Origin: an uncultured Lachnospiraceae bacterium
GTDB lineage: Bacteria > Bacillota > Clostridia > Lachnospirales > Lachnospiraceae
Direction: 5' to 3'
Length of the DNA stretch: 35,343 bases
Assembly (NCBI GenBank): GCA_902783775.1
Contig: CACZSI010000132.1
Coordinates: 1 to 35,343 of the forward strand
Shown here one piece after another: positions 16,189-24,905 of the stretch; positions within the stretch are counted from its first letter, which is position 1, and every line of letters starts with the position of its first letter. The translations under genes were made by a program, and so were the position numbers. The notes below the pieces were generated by a model. That model worked only from the letters and a program-made list of their open reading frames with translations, ran no database searches and was not told where the DNA came from.

Positions 16189-17039
16189 TATTCTATACCT
16201 CTTAGTTTTCCGATAACAAAACAAATAATAAATGTAATGACATCAACTAAAACAATTGTAGAACCAACAGGTGTACCTGCAATAATTGAAACTAGGATAC
16301 CAACTGCGGCACATATAACAGATAAAAGAGCTGAACAGATAGTAACGCTTTTAAAAGTATAGAAAATTCTCATTGCCGATAGGGCAGGGAAAATAATTAA
16401 AGCAGATACTAGAAGCGAGCCCACTAAATTCATTGCTAAAACAATAATAACTGCGATGATTATAGCAATCATTAGATTATATAAATTAGTGTTAGTTCCC
16501 ACAGCATTGGCAAAGTTTTCATCAAAAGTCACGTCGAAAATCTTGTGATAGAAAATAATGAAGAAAACTAAAACTAAGATGGAGAGGATTGTACAAATCA
16601 AAACATCACTCATCTGCAATGTAAGAATGGATGTTGAACCAAAAAGTGTGGTACAAACATCTCCGGAAATATTAGCGCTTTTAGGGGCGAATAGGTTCAT
16701 AATAAGGTAACCCATGGCCAATGCACCAACTGAAATCATTGCCACTGCGGCATCACCTTTAATCTTAGTATTCTGGCCGGTTCTCAAAAGAAGGATGGCA
16801 CAGATTACTGTGAAAGGTAAAACCAACATCATATTATTAGTAAGCTTTAATACGCTAGCAATAGTCAATGCGCCAAAAGCCACATGTGAAAGTCCATCGC
16901 CGATAAAAGAGAAGCGCTTTAGCACCAATGTCACTCCTAGAAGTGATGAACATAATGCAATTAAAACACCTACGATTAATGCATATCTAACAAATGGATA
17001 TTGAAGAGAGGTATAAAGTGTATCAAAAATATCTGACAT
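16188..17039 (-). CDS. znuB: Zinc/manganese ABC transporter permease
   Basis: Seen: 283 residues with about eight hydrophobic helices and the family segments ALCSSLLGVTLVLKRFSF, DGLSHVAFGA (coupling-helix region) and AMNLVGSLLVSALIIFPA. Known: the ABC-3 permease family (PF00950) moves Zn2+ or Mn2+ handed over by a ZnuA-type lipoprotein. The AAGGAGG ribosome site lies in the end of znuC, one nucleotide separates the two genes, and the stop overlaps the lipoprotein start. The metal is taken as zinc because the partner ZnuA has a His/acid-rich loop and the operator looks Fur/Zur-like; manganese cannot be ruled out. Confidence 0.9.
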   Translation of the reverse strand: MSDIFDTLYTSLQYPFVRYALIVGVLIALCSSLLGVTLVLKRFSFIGDGLSHVAFGALTIASVLKLTNNMMLVLPFTVICAILLLRTGQNTKIKGDAAVAMISVGALAMGYLIMNLFAPKSANISGDVCTTLFGSTSILTLQMSDVLICTILSILVLVFFIIFYHKIFDVTFDENFANAVGTNTNLYNLMIAIIIAVIIVLAMNLVGSLLVSALIIFPALSAMRIFYTFKSVTICSALLSVICAAVGILVSIIAGTPVGSTIVLVDVITFIICFVIGKLRGIE

Positions 17040-17040
17040 T

Positions 17041-17739
17041 CTATTTACCTCCTTTCAATGATAAAAACAGTTTACCCTCAGGGGTATTTATAAATTCATC
17101 TTTAGTTCCATAGAAAGTTTTTTCGCTTATATAGAATATATGAGAAGCATCATTAAGTGCTACATTGATATCATGAGAAATCATAACAATAGTGATTCCC
17201 TCTTCATTTAATGACTTAATTAAAGCGTACATATCCGCTGTAACCTTAGGATCTAAGCCGGCTACAGGCTCATCTAAAAACAATATCTTTTCTGTGGCAC
17301 AAAGTGCTCTAGCTAAAAGAACTCGCTGTTGCTGACCGCCAGATAAGTGTTTATAAGATTTATTGGCTAAGTCATCCACAGTCATACGCTTCATATTTTT
17401 AAAAGCCTCTTCCTTTTCCTTGGCACTGTAGAAAGGGCGAAGTCCGCGTCTGTTCTGGAAACCGGACATAACAACCTCTAAAACAGAGGCCGGAAAATCC
17501 TTCTGAACCACTGTCTGCTGTGGTAAATATCCAATAGCATTTTTATTAATATTCCAAACTATTTTTCCGTCAATAGCTGATGTAAGCCCTAAAACAGTTT
17601 TAAGAAAAGTACTTTTTCCTGCACCGTTTTCTCCGATTACGCATACATAATCGCCACTGTTAATTGTAAGATTAACATCTTTAACTAATGGATTAGAATC
17701 GTAACCTAGGGAAACATTATCTAAAACTAATTGTTCCAT
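17041..17739 (-). CDS. znuC: Zinc ABC transporter ATP-binding protein
   Basis: Seen: 232 residues with Walker A GENGAGKST (36-44), a Q-loop in YLPQQ, the signature LSGGQQQR (132-139), Walker B ILFLDEP (152-158), a D-loop GLDP and the switch His in ISHD. Known: this is the ATPase that drives metal import through ZnuB. The start has a good GGAGG site 24 nt after znuA. All nucleotide-binding motifs are intact, so the protein should be active. Confidence 0.93.
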   Translation of the reverse strand: MEQLVLDNVSLGYDSNPLVKDVNLTINSGDYVCVIGENGAGKSTFLKTVLGLTSAIDGKIVWNINKNAIGYLPQQTVVQKDFPASVLEVVMSGFQNRRGLRPFYSAKEKEEAFKNMKRMTVDDLANKSYKHLSGGQQQRVLLARALCATEKILFLDEPVAGLDPKVTADMYALIKSLNEEGITIVMISHDINVALNDASHIFYISEKTFYGTKDEFINTPEGKLFLSLKGGK

Positions 17740-17763
17740 ATATTCCTCCGTAGAATAAGGAAA

Positions 17764-18750
17764 CTATTTTAATGCAGATTTTAGAACTTTTAAATTTTCT
17801 TCCATTATAGAAATATAATCAGTGGAAGAATCTAAAATATTAGGTGACTGCATTGAATTAAGAGTAAGTATTCCTTGATTCTTTTTCTTAGTATTACTGA
17901 TAATTGTTTTAGCGATTTTCTTATCGCTGTTGTCAATTACCATTATATTAGATAAATTTGATTCATCAACCTTTTTAGCTAAAAAAGTTATAGTTTCAAA
18001 GCTGGCCTCACTCTCGGCAGAACAGCCTGCAAAAGCAGCATAACATTTAATATTATAATCATCTGCTAAATACTTAAATGGAAATCTGTCTCCGAAAAGT
18101 AAAGTTTTGTTTTTAGCCTTTGATACAGTTTCTTCGTATTCCTTATCTAATTTATTAAGCTTAGCTAAATAAGCATCTAAATTTTTCTTATATAAATTCT
18201 TATTTTTAGGATCCATTTTTTCTAATTTTTTCTCAAGTTTTTCACAAAGAGTAGCACTGCATTTTAGTGACAACCAAACATGTTCATCATATTCTATTTC
18301 ATCATCACTATGCTCTTCATGCTCTTTTTCTTCCTGCATTCCCTCTAATTCTTCCTCTTCCTTAGCCTGTGATCCTAATTCCTCTAAAAGATTAAAACTA
18401 TTTAAACCTTTATTAGCCTTAACTAAATCCTTAGCCCAGCCATCAGACTCACCGCCAACATACACAAATAAATCAGATTTCTTAATCTTTATAATATCCA
18501 TAGCCGAAGGCTGAAAACTGTGTAGGTCAGCACCTTTCGTAATCAATGTAGTGATATCAGCATTTTTAGCCTGATCTCCCATAATAGCTTTAATCCACTG
18601 ATATTCAGGATATATAGTGGCAATAATTTTAAATTTCTTAGAATCCTCTTTATTGTTTATAGGATTACTGCAACCACTTAAACTAGAAATTAACAATGCC
18701 AATGAGGCTACAACTACTATCATCTTTTTAAAATTTTTTCTTATATTCAT
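17764..18750 (-). CDS. znuA: Zinc-binding lipoprotein of ABC transporter (ZnuA/AdcA-like)
   Basis: Seen: 328 residues with a lipoprotein signal ending in LSGC (Cys27). Metal-site segments include GADLHSFQPS and YDEHVWLS, with a Glu/His/Asp-rich loop just before the second (about 133-155). Where Gram-negative ZnuA has a third His, this protein reads LFGDRFPFKYL, followed by GCSAESEASFETI; I recognise this as a common variant in Clostridia. Known: these proteins capture zinc outside the membrane and deliver it to ZnuB; the acidic His loop is a zinc-type feature. First gene of the operon, with the promoter and operator upstream on the same strand. The ribosome site is TTAGGAGC. Confidence 0.9.
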   Translation of the reverse strand: MNIRKNFKKMIVVVASLALLISSLSGCSNPINNKEDSKKFKIIATIYPEYQWIKAIMGDQAKNADITTLITKGADLHSFQPSAMDIIKIKKSDLFVYVGGESDGWAKDLVKANKGLNSFNLLEELGSQAKEEEELEGMQEEKEHEEHSDDEIEYDEHVWLSLKCSATLCEKLEKKLEKMDPKNKNLYKKNLDAYLAKLNKLDKEYEETVSKAKNKTLLFGDRFPFKYLADDYNIKCYAAFAGCSAESEASFETITFLAKKVDESNLSNIMVIDNSDKKIAKTIISNTKKKNQGILTLNSMQSPNILDSSTDYISIMEENLKVLKSALK

Positions 18751-18784
18751 AAAATGCTCCTAACTAAAATAAAACAAGTGAAAC

Positions 18785-18805
18785 TGAAAATGGTTTTCAT
18801 TTTCA
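18785..18805. promoter_or_regulatory. Fur/Zur-like operator of the zinc operon
   Basis: A perfect inverted repeat: TGAAAATG, five bases, CATTTTCA. Within it, TGAAAAT-G-GTTTTCA (18785-18799) is a 7-1-7 Fur-type box with one mismatch. A second perfect palindrome, CATTTT-C-AAAATG (18798-18810), overlaps its right end. On the - strand the site lies just downstream of the -10 element and covers the expected transcription start, which fits repression by Zur with zinc. The identity of the regulator is inferred. Confidence 0.72.
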
Positions 18806-18811
18806 AAATGA

Positions 18812-18840
18812 ATTCTATCACTTTATAATTACTATGTCAA
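18812..18840 (-). promoter_or_regulatory. Sigma-A promoter of the znu operon
   Basis: On the - strand, a perfect TTGACA -35 (18835-18840) is separated by 17 bp from TAGAAT -10 (18812-18817). Transcription would start near 18805, inside the operator, giving a leader of about 55 nt before znuA. Confidence 0.75.
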
Positions 18841-18875
18841 TTCCTAAATGGAGTTATTAAACAAACATAATATAA

Positions 18876-18904
18876 TTGAACGAATCATTATATAATGGTA
18901 TACT
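18876..18904 (+). promoter_or_regulatory. Sigma-A promoter of the dihydrouridine synthase gene
   Basis: TTGAAC (18876-18881), a 17-bp spacer and TATACT (18899-18904). Transcription would start about 50 nt before the GTG start. Two other TATAAT boxes nearby (18871 and 18891) lack a good -35. Confidence 0.6.
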
Positions 18905-18961
18905 TTAATAGTGTGGAAATGGACGAAAAAGGCTTATAGTAATACAAAGGAGACATAAGAA

Positions 18962-19918
18962 GTGGAATTATATTTTGCACCGCTAGAAGGTATTACAGGT
19001 TATATTTATAGAAATGTACATAGAGATTTATTTGGAGGCATAGATAAGTACTATGCACCTTTTGTATCTCCTTGTCATAATCCTAAGATGAAGGGAAAGG
19101 AAATAAGAGATTTATTGCCGGAGAATAATGAAAATATTAATCTTATTCCTCAGATTTTATCTAATAGAGCAGAGTACTTTATAAAGGGTACAAAGCAATT
19201 ATATGAGATGGGTTACACTAAGGAGATTAACATAAACATAGGGTGTCCTTCAGGAACTGTAGTTTCTAAAAATAAGGGAGCAGGTTTCTTAAGAGAACTG
19301 GATTTAATGAGAGAGTTTTTTGAGGAAATATTTAATTGGAGAGACAGCGATTATCCCGATTTATTAATTAGTGTAAAGACTAGAATCGGCGTTTATGAGC
19401 CGGATGAGTTTCCTGGAATAATGGATGTTTACAATGACTATCCTATTAGTGAATTGACCATTCATCCTAGAACCAGAGCTCAGTTCTATAAGGATAAACC
19501 TAACTTAGAGGCATTTAAGTATGCCATCAGTAATTCTAAAATCCCACTAGTCTATAATGGCGACATTAATACGGTGGAGGATTTTAATAGAATAAAGAAT
19601 TATTGTGATGGTGTGGATAAGTTTATGATTGGCAGAGGATTAATTGGAAATCCTAATTTAGCTGCTCAGATAAAGAGTGCAGCGCCGGTTACTAAGGAGG
19701 AACTTAAAACATATCACGATAGATTGTACTTAGCTTATGAGGAAGTGATGCAGGCAGACAGACATCTTCTATTTAAGATGAAGGAGTTGTGGACTTATTT
19801 ATCGACATCCTTTGCGGAAGAAAAGAAAGCTGCTAAGCTAGTTAGAAAATCACAAAATTTAAGTCAGTATCACAGTGCCATAGGCGTTATTTTTTCGGAT
19901 TTTACAGTCAGAGACTAA
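18962..19918 (+). CDS. tRNA-dihydrouridine synthase family protein
   Basis: Seen: 318 residues forming a flavin TIM barrel. The FMN-binding start is FAPLEGITGYIYR, the catalytic Cys95 lies in NIGCPSGTV followed by KGAGFL, and SVKTRIG, ELTIHPRTRAQ (His-Pro-Arg), PLVYNGDI and MIGRGLIGNP follow, all in Dus order. Known: Dus enzymes reduce uridines in the D-loop of tRNA using FMN and NADPH. The protein is smaller than DusB-type proteins of Firmicutes and belongs to a DusA/C-like short class, so the exact uridine cannot be named. It starts with GTG behind AAAGGAG, has its own promoter and is divergent from the znu operon. A weak hairpin (19931-19947) without a T tract follows it. Confidence 0.88.
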   Translation: MELYFAPLEGITGYIYRNVHRDLFGGIDKYYAPFVSPCHNPKMKGKEIRDLLPENNENINLIPQILSNRAEYFIKGTKQLYEMGYTKEININIGCPSGTVVSKNKGAGFLRELDLMREFFEEIFNWRDSDYPDLLISVKTRIGVYEPDEFPGIMDVYNDYPISELTIHPRTRAQFYKDKPNLEAFKYAISNSKIPLVYNGDINTVEDFNRIKNYCDGVDKFMIGRGLIGNPNLAAQIKSAAPVTKEELKTYHDRLYLAYEEVMQADRHLLFKMKELWTYLSTSFAEEKKAAKLVRKSQNLSQYHSAIGVIFSDFTVRD

Positions 19919-20000
19919 AAAAGATTTCGACCTATTTTATTAATAGGAAGAAAGGGAGATTGTAAGTAAATTTTATTAAGTGAATAGTTAAAAAAGTAAA

Positions 20001-20029
20001 TTGAAACTGAAAATGAAAAAGAGTATAAT
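20001..20029 (+). promoter_or_regulatory. Sigma-A promoter of the V-type ATPase operon
   Basis: TTGAAA (20001-20006), a 17-bp spacer and perfect TATAAT (20024-20029). The start would be near 20036, leaving a leader of about 65 nt. The -35 and spacer contain a 14-base string, TGAAACTGAAAATG, that also occurs at the znu operator (18779-18792). Confidence 0.8.
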
Positions 20030-20037
20030 CTTTTCAA

Positions 20038-20055
20038 AAGTGTCAGAAGACACTT
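20038..20055 (+). promoter_or_regulatory. Hairpin in the V-ATPase operon 5' leader
   Basis: A perfect 7-bp stem (AAGTGTC / GACACTT) closes an AGAA loop, only a few bases after the expected transcription start. It is followed by A-rich sequence, not a T tract, so it is not a terminator on the + strand. A role in protecting the 5' end of a long mRNA is inference. Confidence 0.45.
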
Positions 20056-20100
20056 AAAAATTAAAGCTGGTTAGCCCGCTTGGAAAGGAAGGTATTTGCG

Positions 20101-20409
20101 ATGTTGGATGCTATGGAGACAGTTAAAAATGCAGAGTCGAAAGCCGAGGAGATTATAGCTGACGCTAAAAAGAAGGCTGAACAAAAAAAGTCAGACATTG
20201 TAAATAAGGCAGAGAAGGTAAGAGTCGAGTCGATAGAAAAAGCTAATGATCAGGCTAAAAAAGAGATGGATGCGCTGGTTTCTAAGTGTAAGACTATTGA
20301 CGAGAGCACAGACAGAGAAATAGCTAACGAAGCACAGGAATTAAAAGACGAAGCGTCTAAGAAAATGAATGTGGCAGTAGATAGTATTATTGCTGTTATT
20401 AAAGGATAA
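20101..20409 (+). CDS. ntpF: V-type ATPase peripheral stalk subunit (NtpF / subunit G-H type)
   Basis: Seen: 102 residues, almost all charged heptad-like helix (AESKAEEIIADAKKKAEQ and onward), with no membrane segment. Known: in Enterococcus hirae the first gene of the Na+-ATPase operon encodes this coiled-coil stalk protein, which pairs with subunit E to hold the A3B3 head. Start: the frame stays open from TTG 20080, but GGAAAGGAAGG (20082-20092) points to the ATG at 20101. First gene behind the ntp promoter. Confidence 0.82.
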   Translation: MLDAMETVKNAESKAEEIIADAKKKAEQKKSDIVNKAEKVRVESIEKANDQAKKEMDALVSKCKTIDESTDREIANEAQELKDEASKKMNVAVDSIIAVIKG

Positions 20410-20433
20410 TAAAGTGAAAGGCTTGGTACAGAT

Positions 20434-22443
20434 ATGTCAGTAACAAGAATGAAGAAAATCAATATCTGTGCCCTGAGAGATAATCGAAAACAGATTTTAG
20501 AGTTGTTACAAAACCTAGGTGTAATTGAGATTAATTTCAATGATAAGATGCCGGAAGGTTTTGAGAGAATGAATACAGCCACTCAAATTTCTGTGTTTGA
20601 TCGAAACATCACTTTAGCTGAAAATGCCATTGGCGTGTTTGAAGAGCATGTTCCAGAGAAGACTTCGATGTTTGCTTCTCTAGAGGGAAAGAAGGATGTT
20701 TCAAAAGATGACTTAAATGACATAATTGAAAGACAGACAGATATTATGTTGCAGGTCGGCTCGGTTATAAAACAGGGTAAGGACATTGAGGAGATGAAAT
20801 TAGAAATCTCCAGGTGTGAAGATGAGATTGTAGCCATTGAACCGTGGACTAGCCTTAATGTGGCAATGAACACTAGAGGAACTAAGACAACGGACTTTGT
20901 GGTAGGTATATTATCTAGTCCATACACCCAGGAGCAGTTAAATAGTTTAGTGGAGGAAAAGGAATTTCCTAAGGAGTGCTATTTTAAAGTAGTATCTTTC
21001 GATGACTATCAGACCTATATCACGGTGCTGATGGATAAGAAAAATTCAGAAGAGGTAATGAAAAAACTTCACGATTTGGATTTTACGAGACCTACGATAA
21101 TAACACATCATCTTCCTAAGGAATCTATTAAACGAAGACTTAAGAGAATCGAAGATTATAATAAGCAGATTGAAGAGATAACTGCTGATTTAGAAAAACA
21201 AAAAGATTTAGCTATAACCTTTAAGAGAATATCGGATTACTACCGAATAAGAGCTGATAAGTACAGAACACTAGGAAGATTAGACCAGACTAAACACACA
21301 TTTTTTATTAGCGGAAGTATACCGGAAAACCGATTCGATAAGGTTAAAGAAATATTAGAAAGCCAGTTTGTGGTAAGTGTTATTGGAGAAGAATTTAAGG
21401 ATGAAGAGGCACCGGTTCTCTTAGAGAACGGAAAGTTCACAGGAGCAGTGGAAGGGGTTGTAACTTCCTTTGGATTCCCTAACAGATTAGAGATTGATCC
21501 GACGGCAATTACAGCATTCTTCTATTATTTCTTATTTGGAATTATGTTAAGTGATGCAGGATACGGATTTATAATGTTTGTAGCTTGTTTCTTAGCTCTT
21601 AAGAAATTCCCGAACATGGAAAAATCTATGGCTAAGAGCCTTAGAATGTTTATGTATTGCGGAATATCCACATTGATATGGGGAATATTATTTGGTGGAT
21701 ATTTCGGAGATGCGATAAGTGTTATATCAAAAACATTCTTTGGAAAGACAGTAACTATCCCACCACTTTGGTTTGAACCAATTAAAAAGCCAATGCAGAT
21801 GCTTATTTACTGCTTGATATTCGGTATAATTCATCTGTTTACAGGATTGGCCATAAAGGGATATATGATGCTAAAACAAAAGGATGTGGCAGGTTTTATA
21901 TGCGATATCATTCTATGGTATGTGATGCTAATAGGACTTATGCTAATGCTAATTCCTACAGATATGTTTGCATCATTGCTGGGAGCTAAACTAGTATTTC
22001 CACCGGCAGTTAATATGGCTGCTAAGATTATGGCAGGCGCAGGAGCTGTGGGAATTCTTCTAACCGGCGGACGTGGAAGAAAGAATCCGTTAAAGAGATT
22101 ATTGTTAGGAGCGTACAGCTTATACGATGTTACTAGCTGGTTAAGTGATTTATTATCATATTCTAGATTGTTAGCGCTAGGCTTAGCCACCGGAGTTATC
22201 GCACAGGTTATTAATACAATGGCTTCTATGGGAGGTAAGTCCATTGGAGGCGTGATTATGTTTGTATTGATATTTGTGATTGGTCATATATTTAATATGG
22301 CGGTTAATCTACTGGGAGCTTATGTACACACTAACAGACTTCAGTTCGTAGAGTTTTTCGGAAAATTCTACGAGGGCGGAGGAAGAGAATTTTCACCGTT
22401 TATGGAAAAAACTAAATATATAAAAATTAAAAATGAAGAATAA
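20434..22443 (+). CDS. ntpI: V-type ATPase membrane subunit I (a subunit)
   Basis: Seen: 669 residues. The cytoplasmic half (1 to about 350) has two long coiled-coil stretches. The membrane half starts with AFFYYFLFGIMLSDAGYG and includes YDVTSWLSDLLSYSRLLALGLATG, with the Arg essential for ion passage, and GGGREFSPF near the C terminus. Known: subunit I is the stator that provides two half-channels against the K ring. Normal length and intact motifs. It follows ntpF by 24 nt. Confidence 0.94.
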   Translation: MSVTRMKKINICALRDNRKQILELLQNLGVIEINFNDKMPEGFERMNTATQISVFDRNITLAENAIGVFEEHVPEKTSMFASLEGKKDVSKDDLNDIIERQTDIMLQVGSVIKQGKDIEEMKLEISRCEDEIVAIEPWTSLNVAMNTRGTKTTDFVVGILSSPYTQEQLNSLVEEKEFPKECYFKVVSFDDYQTYITVLMDKKNSEEVMKKLHDLDFTRPTIITHHLPKESIKRRLKRIEDYNKQIEEITADLEKQKDLAITFKRISDYYRIRADKYRTLGRLDQTKHTFFISGSIPENRFDKVKEILESQFVVSVIGEEFKDEEAPVLLENGKFTGAVEGVVTSFGFPNRLEIDPTAITAFFYYFLFGIMLSDAGYGFIMFVACFLALKKFPNMEKSMAKSLRMFMYCGISTLIWGILFGGYFGDAISVISKTFFGKTVTIPPLWFEPIKKPMQMLIYCLIFGIIHLFTGLAIKGYMMLKQKDVAGFICDIILWYVMLIGLMLMLIPTDMFASLLGAKLVFPPAVNMAAKIMAGAGAVGILLTGGRGRKNPLKRLLLGAYSLYDVTSWLSDLLSYSRLLALGLATGVIAQVINTMASMGGKSIGGVIMFVLIFVIGHIFNMAVNLLGAYVHTNRLQFVEFFGKFYEGGGREFSPFMEKTKYIKIKNEE

Positions 22444-22470
22444 AAATCAAAAATTAAAGAAAAGAGGTAA

Positions 22471-22971
<501 letters not shown>

Positions 22972-22995
22972 TAAGAAAGATAGAAGGAAAATACT

Positions 22996-23598
22996 ATGGG
23001 CGGTTTAGATAAAATTGTAGAAAATATTTTATCTGATGCGAATAATCAGGCCGATGAAATAATTAAAGAGGCAGATAATTACTGCGATGAGTTTATGGCC
23101 GATGTAAAAGAAAAGACAGCGCATGAGATAAAAGATATAACAAATAATGCAGCTAGAGAAAGAAGTCTCTACGAAGAAAAAATCGCATCAAGTGCAGATT
23201 TTAGAAGAAGAAATGCGATATTAAAAGCTAAGGGCGAAGTGATTGACGAGGCTATGGAATTAGCAAAGAAAAAATTAATCACGTTGCCGGATGAAGAATA
23301 TTTTGAGATATTGTTAACAGTTTTAGCGGACAATATCCAAAAAGGCGATGGAAAGATGTTACTTTCATCTGATGATTTTAAAAAGGTTAATGCAGATTTT
23401 AGCCAGAAGGTAAATGAATTGGCTAGCAAAAATCAGGGACAGATAGAAGTAGTAGATGGTTTAGACAGAGTAGATAACGGCTTTATTCTAGTCTACGGTG
23501 ACATCGAGGAAAACTGCACATTTGATGCTATGTTTGAAGCGAAAAAAGAAGAGATGAGAGATGTGGCTAACAAAGAGTTGTTTCTCTCAGATAAATAG
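22996..23598 (+). CDS. ntpE: V-type ATPase subunit E
   Basis: Seen: 200 residues. The N-terminal half is a charged helix (ILSDANNQADEIIKEADNY), and the C-terminal globular part has GGFxLxxG-like RVDNGFILVYGDIEENCTFD. Known: subunit E pairs with the small stalk subunit and binds the top of the head; the C-terminal pattern is typical. It lies 24 nt after ntpK and ends 14 nt before the ntpC start. Confidence 0.88.
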   Translation: MGGLDKIVENILSDANNQADEIIKEADNYCDEFMADVKEKTAHEIKDITNNAARERSLYEEKIASSADFRRRNAILKAKGEVIDEAMELAKKKLITLPDEEYFEILLTVLADNIQKGDGKMLLSSDDFKKVNADFSQKVNELASKNQGQIEVVDGLDRVDNGFILVYGDIEENCTFDAMFEAKKEEMRDVANKELFLSDK

Positions 23599-23612
23599 TG
23601 GAGGTAATGCGA

Positions 23613-24575
23613 GTGGATGAATATATTTACGGTGTTGCCAGAATAAGAGCATTAGAGAGTTTTCTCTTAACAGACGATGATATTTCTCAGATTATAGAGG
23701 CTAAGGATTACGACACAGCCCTCCAATTTATTATTGATAAGGGCTGGGGCAATGGCAGCTATAACCTAGATGAAATAGTTCGCGAGGAAACTGCTAAGCA
23801 CAAACGAGTCGTAGATGAAATCATCAAGGATGCCAGTGATAAGGATATTTTAATGGTGGATTATGATTATCATAATTTAAAGGCTGCCATTAAAAAGGTC
23901 TGCACAGATTCTAAGATTCCTGATGAAAGTATTTATGTGGAAGGAAGAGTTGATACAGGATTTATAGAAGACTGTATCAGAGAATCTGAATACGATAAAC
24001 TTCCGGATGAAGTGTCAGATGCGGCAAAAAGAGCCACTGATGCACTACTAAAAAGTGGCGATGGACAGTTGTGCGACGTGATTGTAGATAAGGCGCTTTT
24101 AGAGCGAATTATGGAAATAAAGAAAAATCATGAAAACACTCTTATTAGGGATTATGCTGATATGAAGGTGGCTATTGCAGATATTAAGATAGCTATCAGA
24201 GCAGCCCTCTCAGGAAAGGATGATACATTTCTTAAAAACGCATTGGTGGAATGCGAAGGCATAAGCGTTACGGATTTAATTGCATCTATAAAAGATGGAA
24301 TAGATGGTGTTTGTGATTATCTATCCACAACAGCTTTTTCAGATTTAGCCACTGCCATTAAGAAATCTAAATCATATTTTGAGTGCAAGTGCGATAACAA
24401 GATTATCGACAGAATTAAAAATCAGAAATATGAGTCATTTTCAGTGGGACCAATTTTAGCATATTCCTTGGCTAGAGAGAATGAAATAAAGACAGTGAAA
24501 ATTATTCTTTCAGGTAAGATGAATGGATTTGATAATGATTTTATCAGAGAAAGGGTAAGGATAATGTATGCGTAG
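23613..24575 (+). CDS. ntpC: V-type ATPase subunit C (d-type central socket)
   Basis: Seen: 320 mainly alpha-helical residues, beginning DEYIYGVARIRALE and containing MVDYDYHNLKAAIK and GPILAYSLARENEIKTVKIILSGK in segments, all typical of the subunit. Known: it links the central shaft to the K ring. Start: an ATG at 23607 is only 2 nt from GGAGG (23600-23604), while GTG at 23613 is 8 nt away and matches the usual N terminus, so GTG is chosen. It overlaps the next gene by 8 nt. Confidence 0.87.
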   Translation: MDEYIYGVARIRALESFLLTDDDISQIIEAKDYDTALQFIIDKGWGNGSYNLDEIVREETAKHKRVVDEIIKDASDKDILMVDYDYHNLKAAIKKVCTDSKIPDESIYVEGRVDTGFIEDCIRESEYDKLPDEVSDAAKRATDALLKSGDGQLCDVIVDKALLERIMEIKKNHENTLIRDYADMKVAIADIKIAIRAALSGKDDTFLKNALVECEGISVTDLIASIKDGIDGVCDYLSTTAFSDLATAIKKSKSYFECKCDNKIIDRIKNQKYESFSVGPILAYSLARENEIKTVKIILSGKMNGFDNDFIRERVRIMYA

Positions 24576-24885
24576 AGTAGCAGTTATGGGAGATTATGAT
24601 AGTATTTATGGTTTTTCAGCCCTAGGACTTGATGTGTATCCAATATACGATGATGAAGGTGAGGAGACACTTAAAAAGCTGGCCCAGGGAGAATATGCCA
24701 TTATTTATATTACAGAATCTCTACAGAAGAAATTAAGTCGTGAGATTGAAAAATACAGAGAGCGTCTAAGCCCTGCGATTATTGCAATCCCTGGAATTAA
24801 GGGAAACACAGGTGCAGGAATTCAGGGTGTAAAGGATTGTCTAGAGCAGGCAATCGGATCAGACATTCTTTTTGGTGATGAATAA
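24568..24885 (+). CDS. ntpG: V-type ATPase subunit F (NtpG)
   Basis: Seen: 105 residues, starting [22 protein letters not shown] and holding [10 protein letters not shown] and PAIIAIPG, the normal pattern of this small Rossmann-like subunit. Known: it sits on the central shaft with subunit D and modulates activity. The 8-nt overlap with ntpC suggests coupled translation. ntpA follows after 20 nt. Confidence 0.9.
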   Translation: MRRVAVMGDYDSIYGFSALGLDVYPIYDDEGEETLKKLAQGEYAIIYITESLQKKLSREIEKYRERLSPAIIAIPGIKGNTGAGIQGVKDCLEQAIGSDILFGDE

Positions 24886-24905
24886 TAATCGAAAGGACAA
24901 ATAAT

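Noticed and set aside
19931-19947. CCTATT-TTATT-AATAGG hairpin as terminator of the dihydrouridine synthase gene
   Set aside because: The stem is short and AT-rich and is followed by GAAGAAAGGG, not T residues. Read-through into the ntp leader cannot be excluded.
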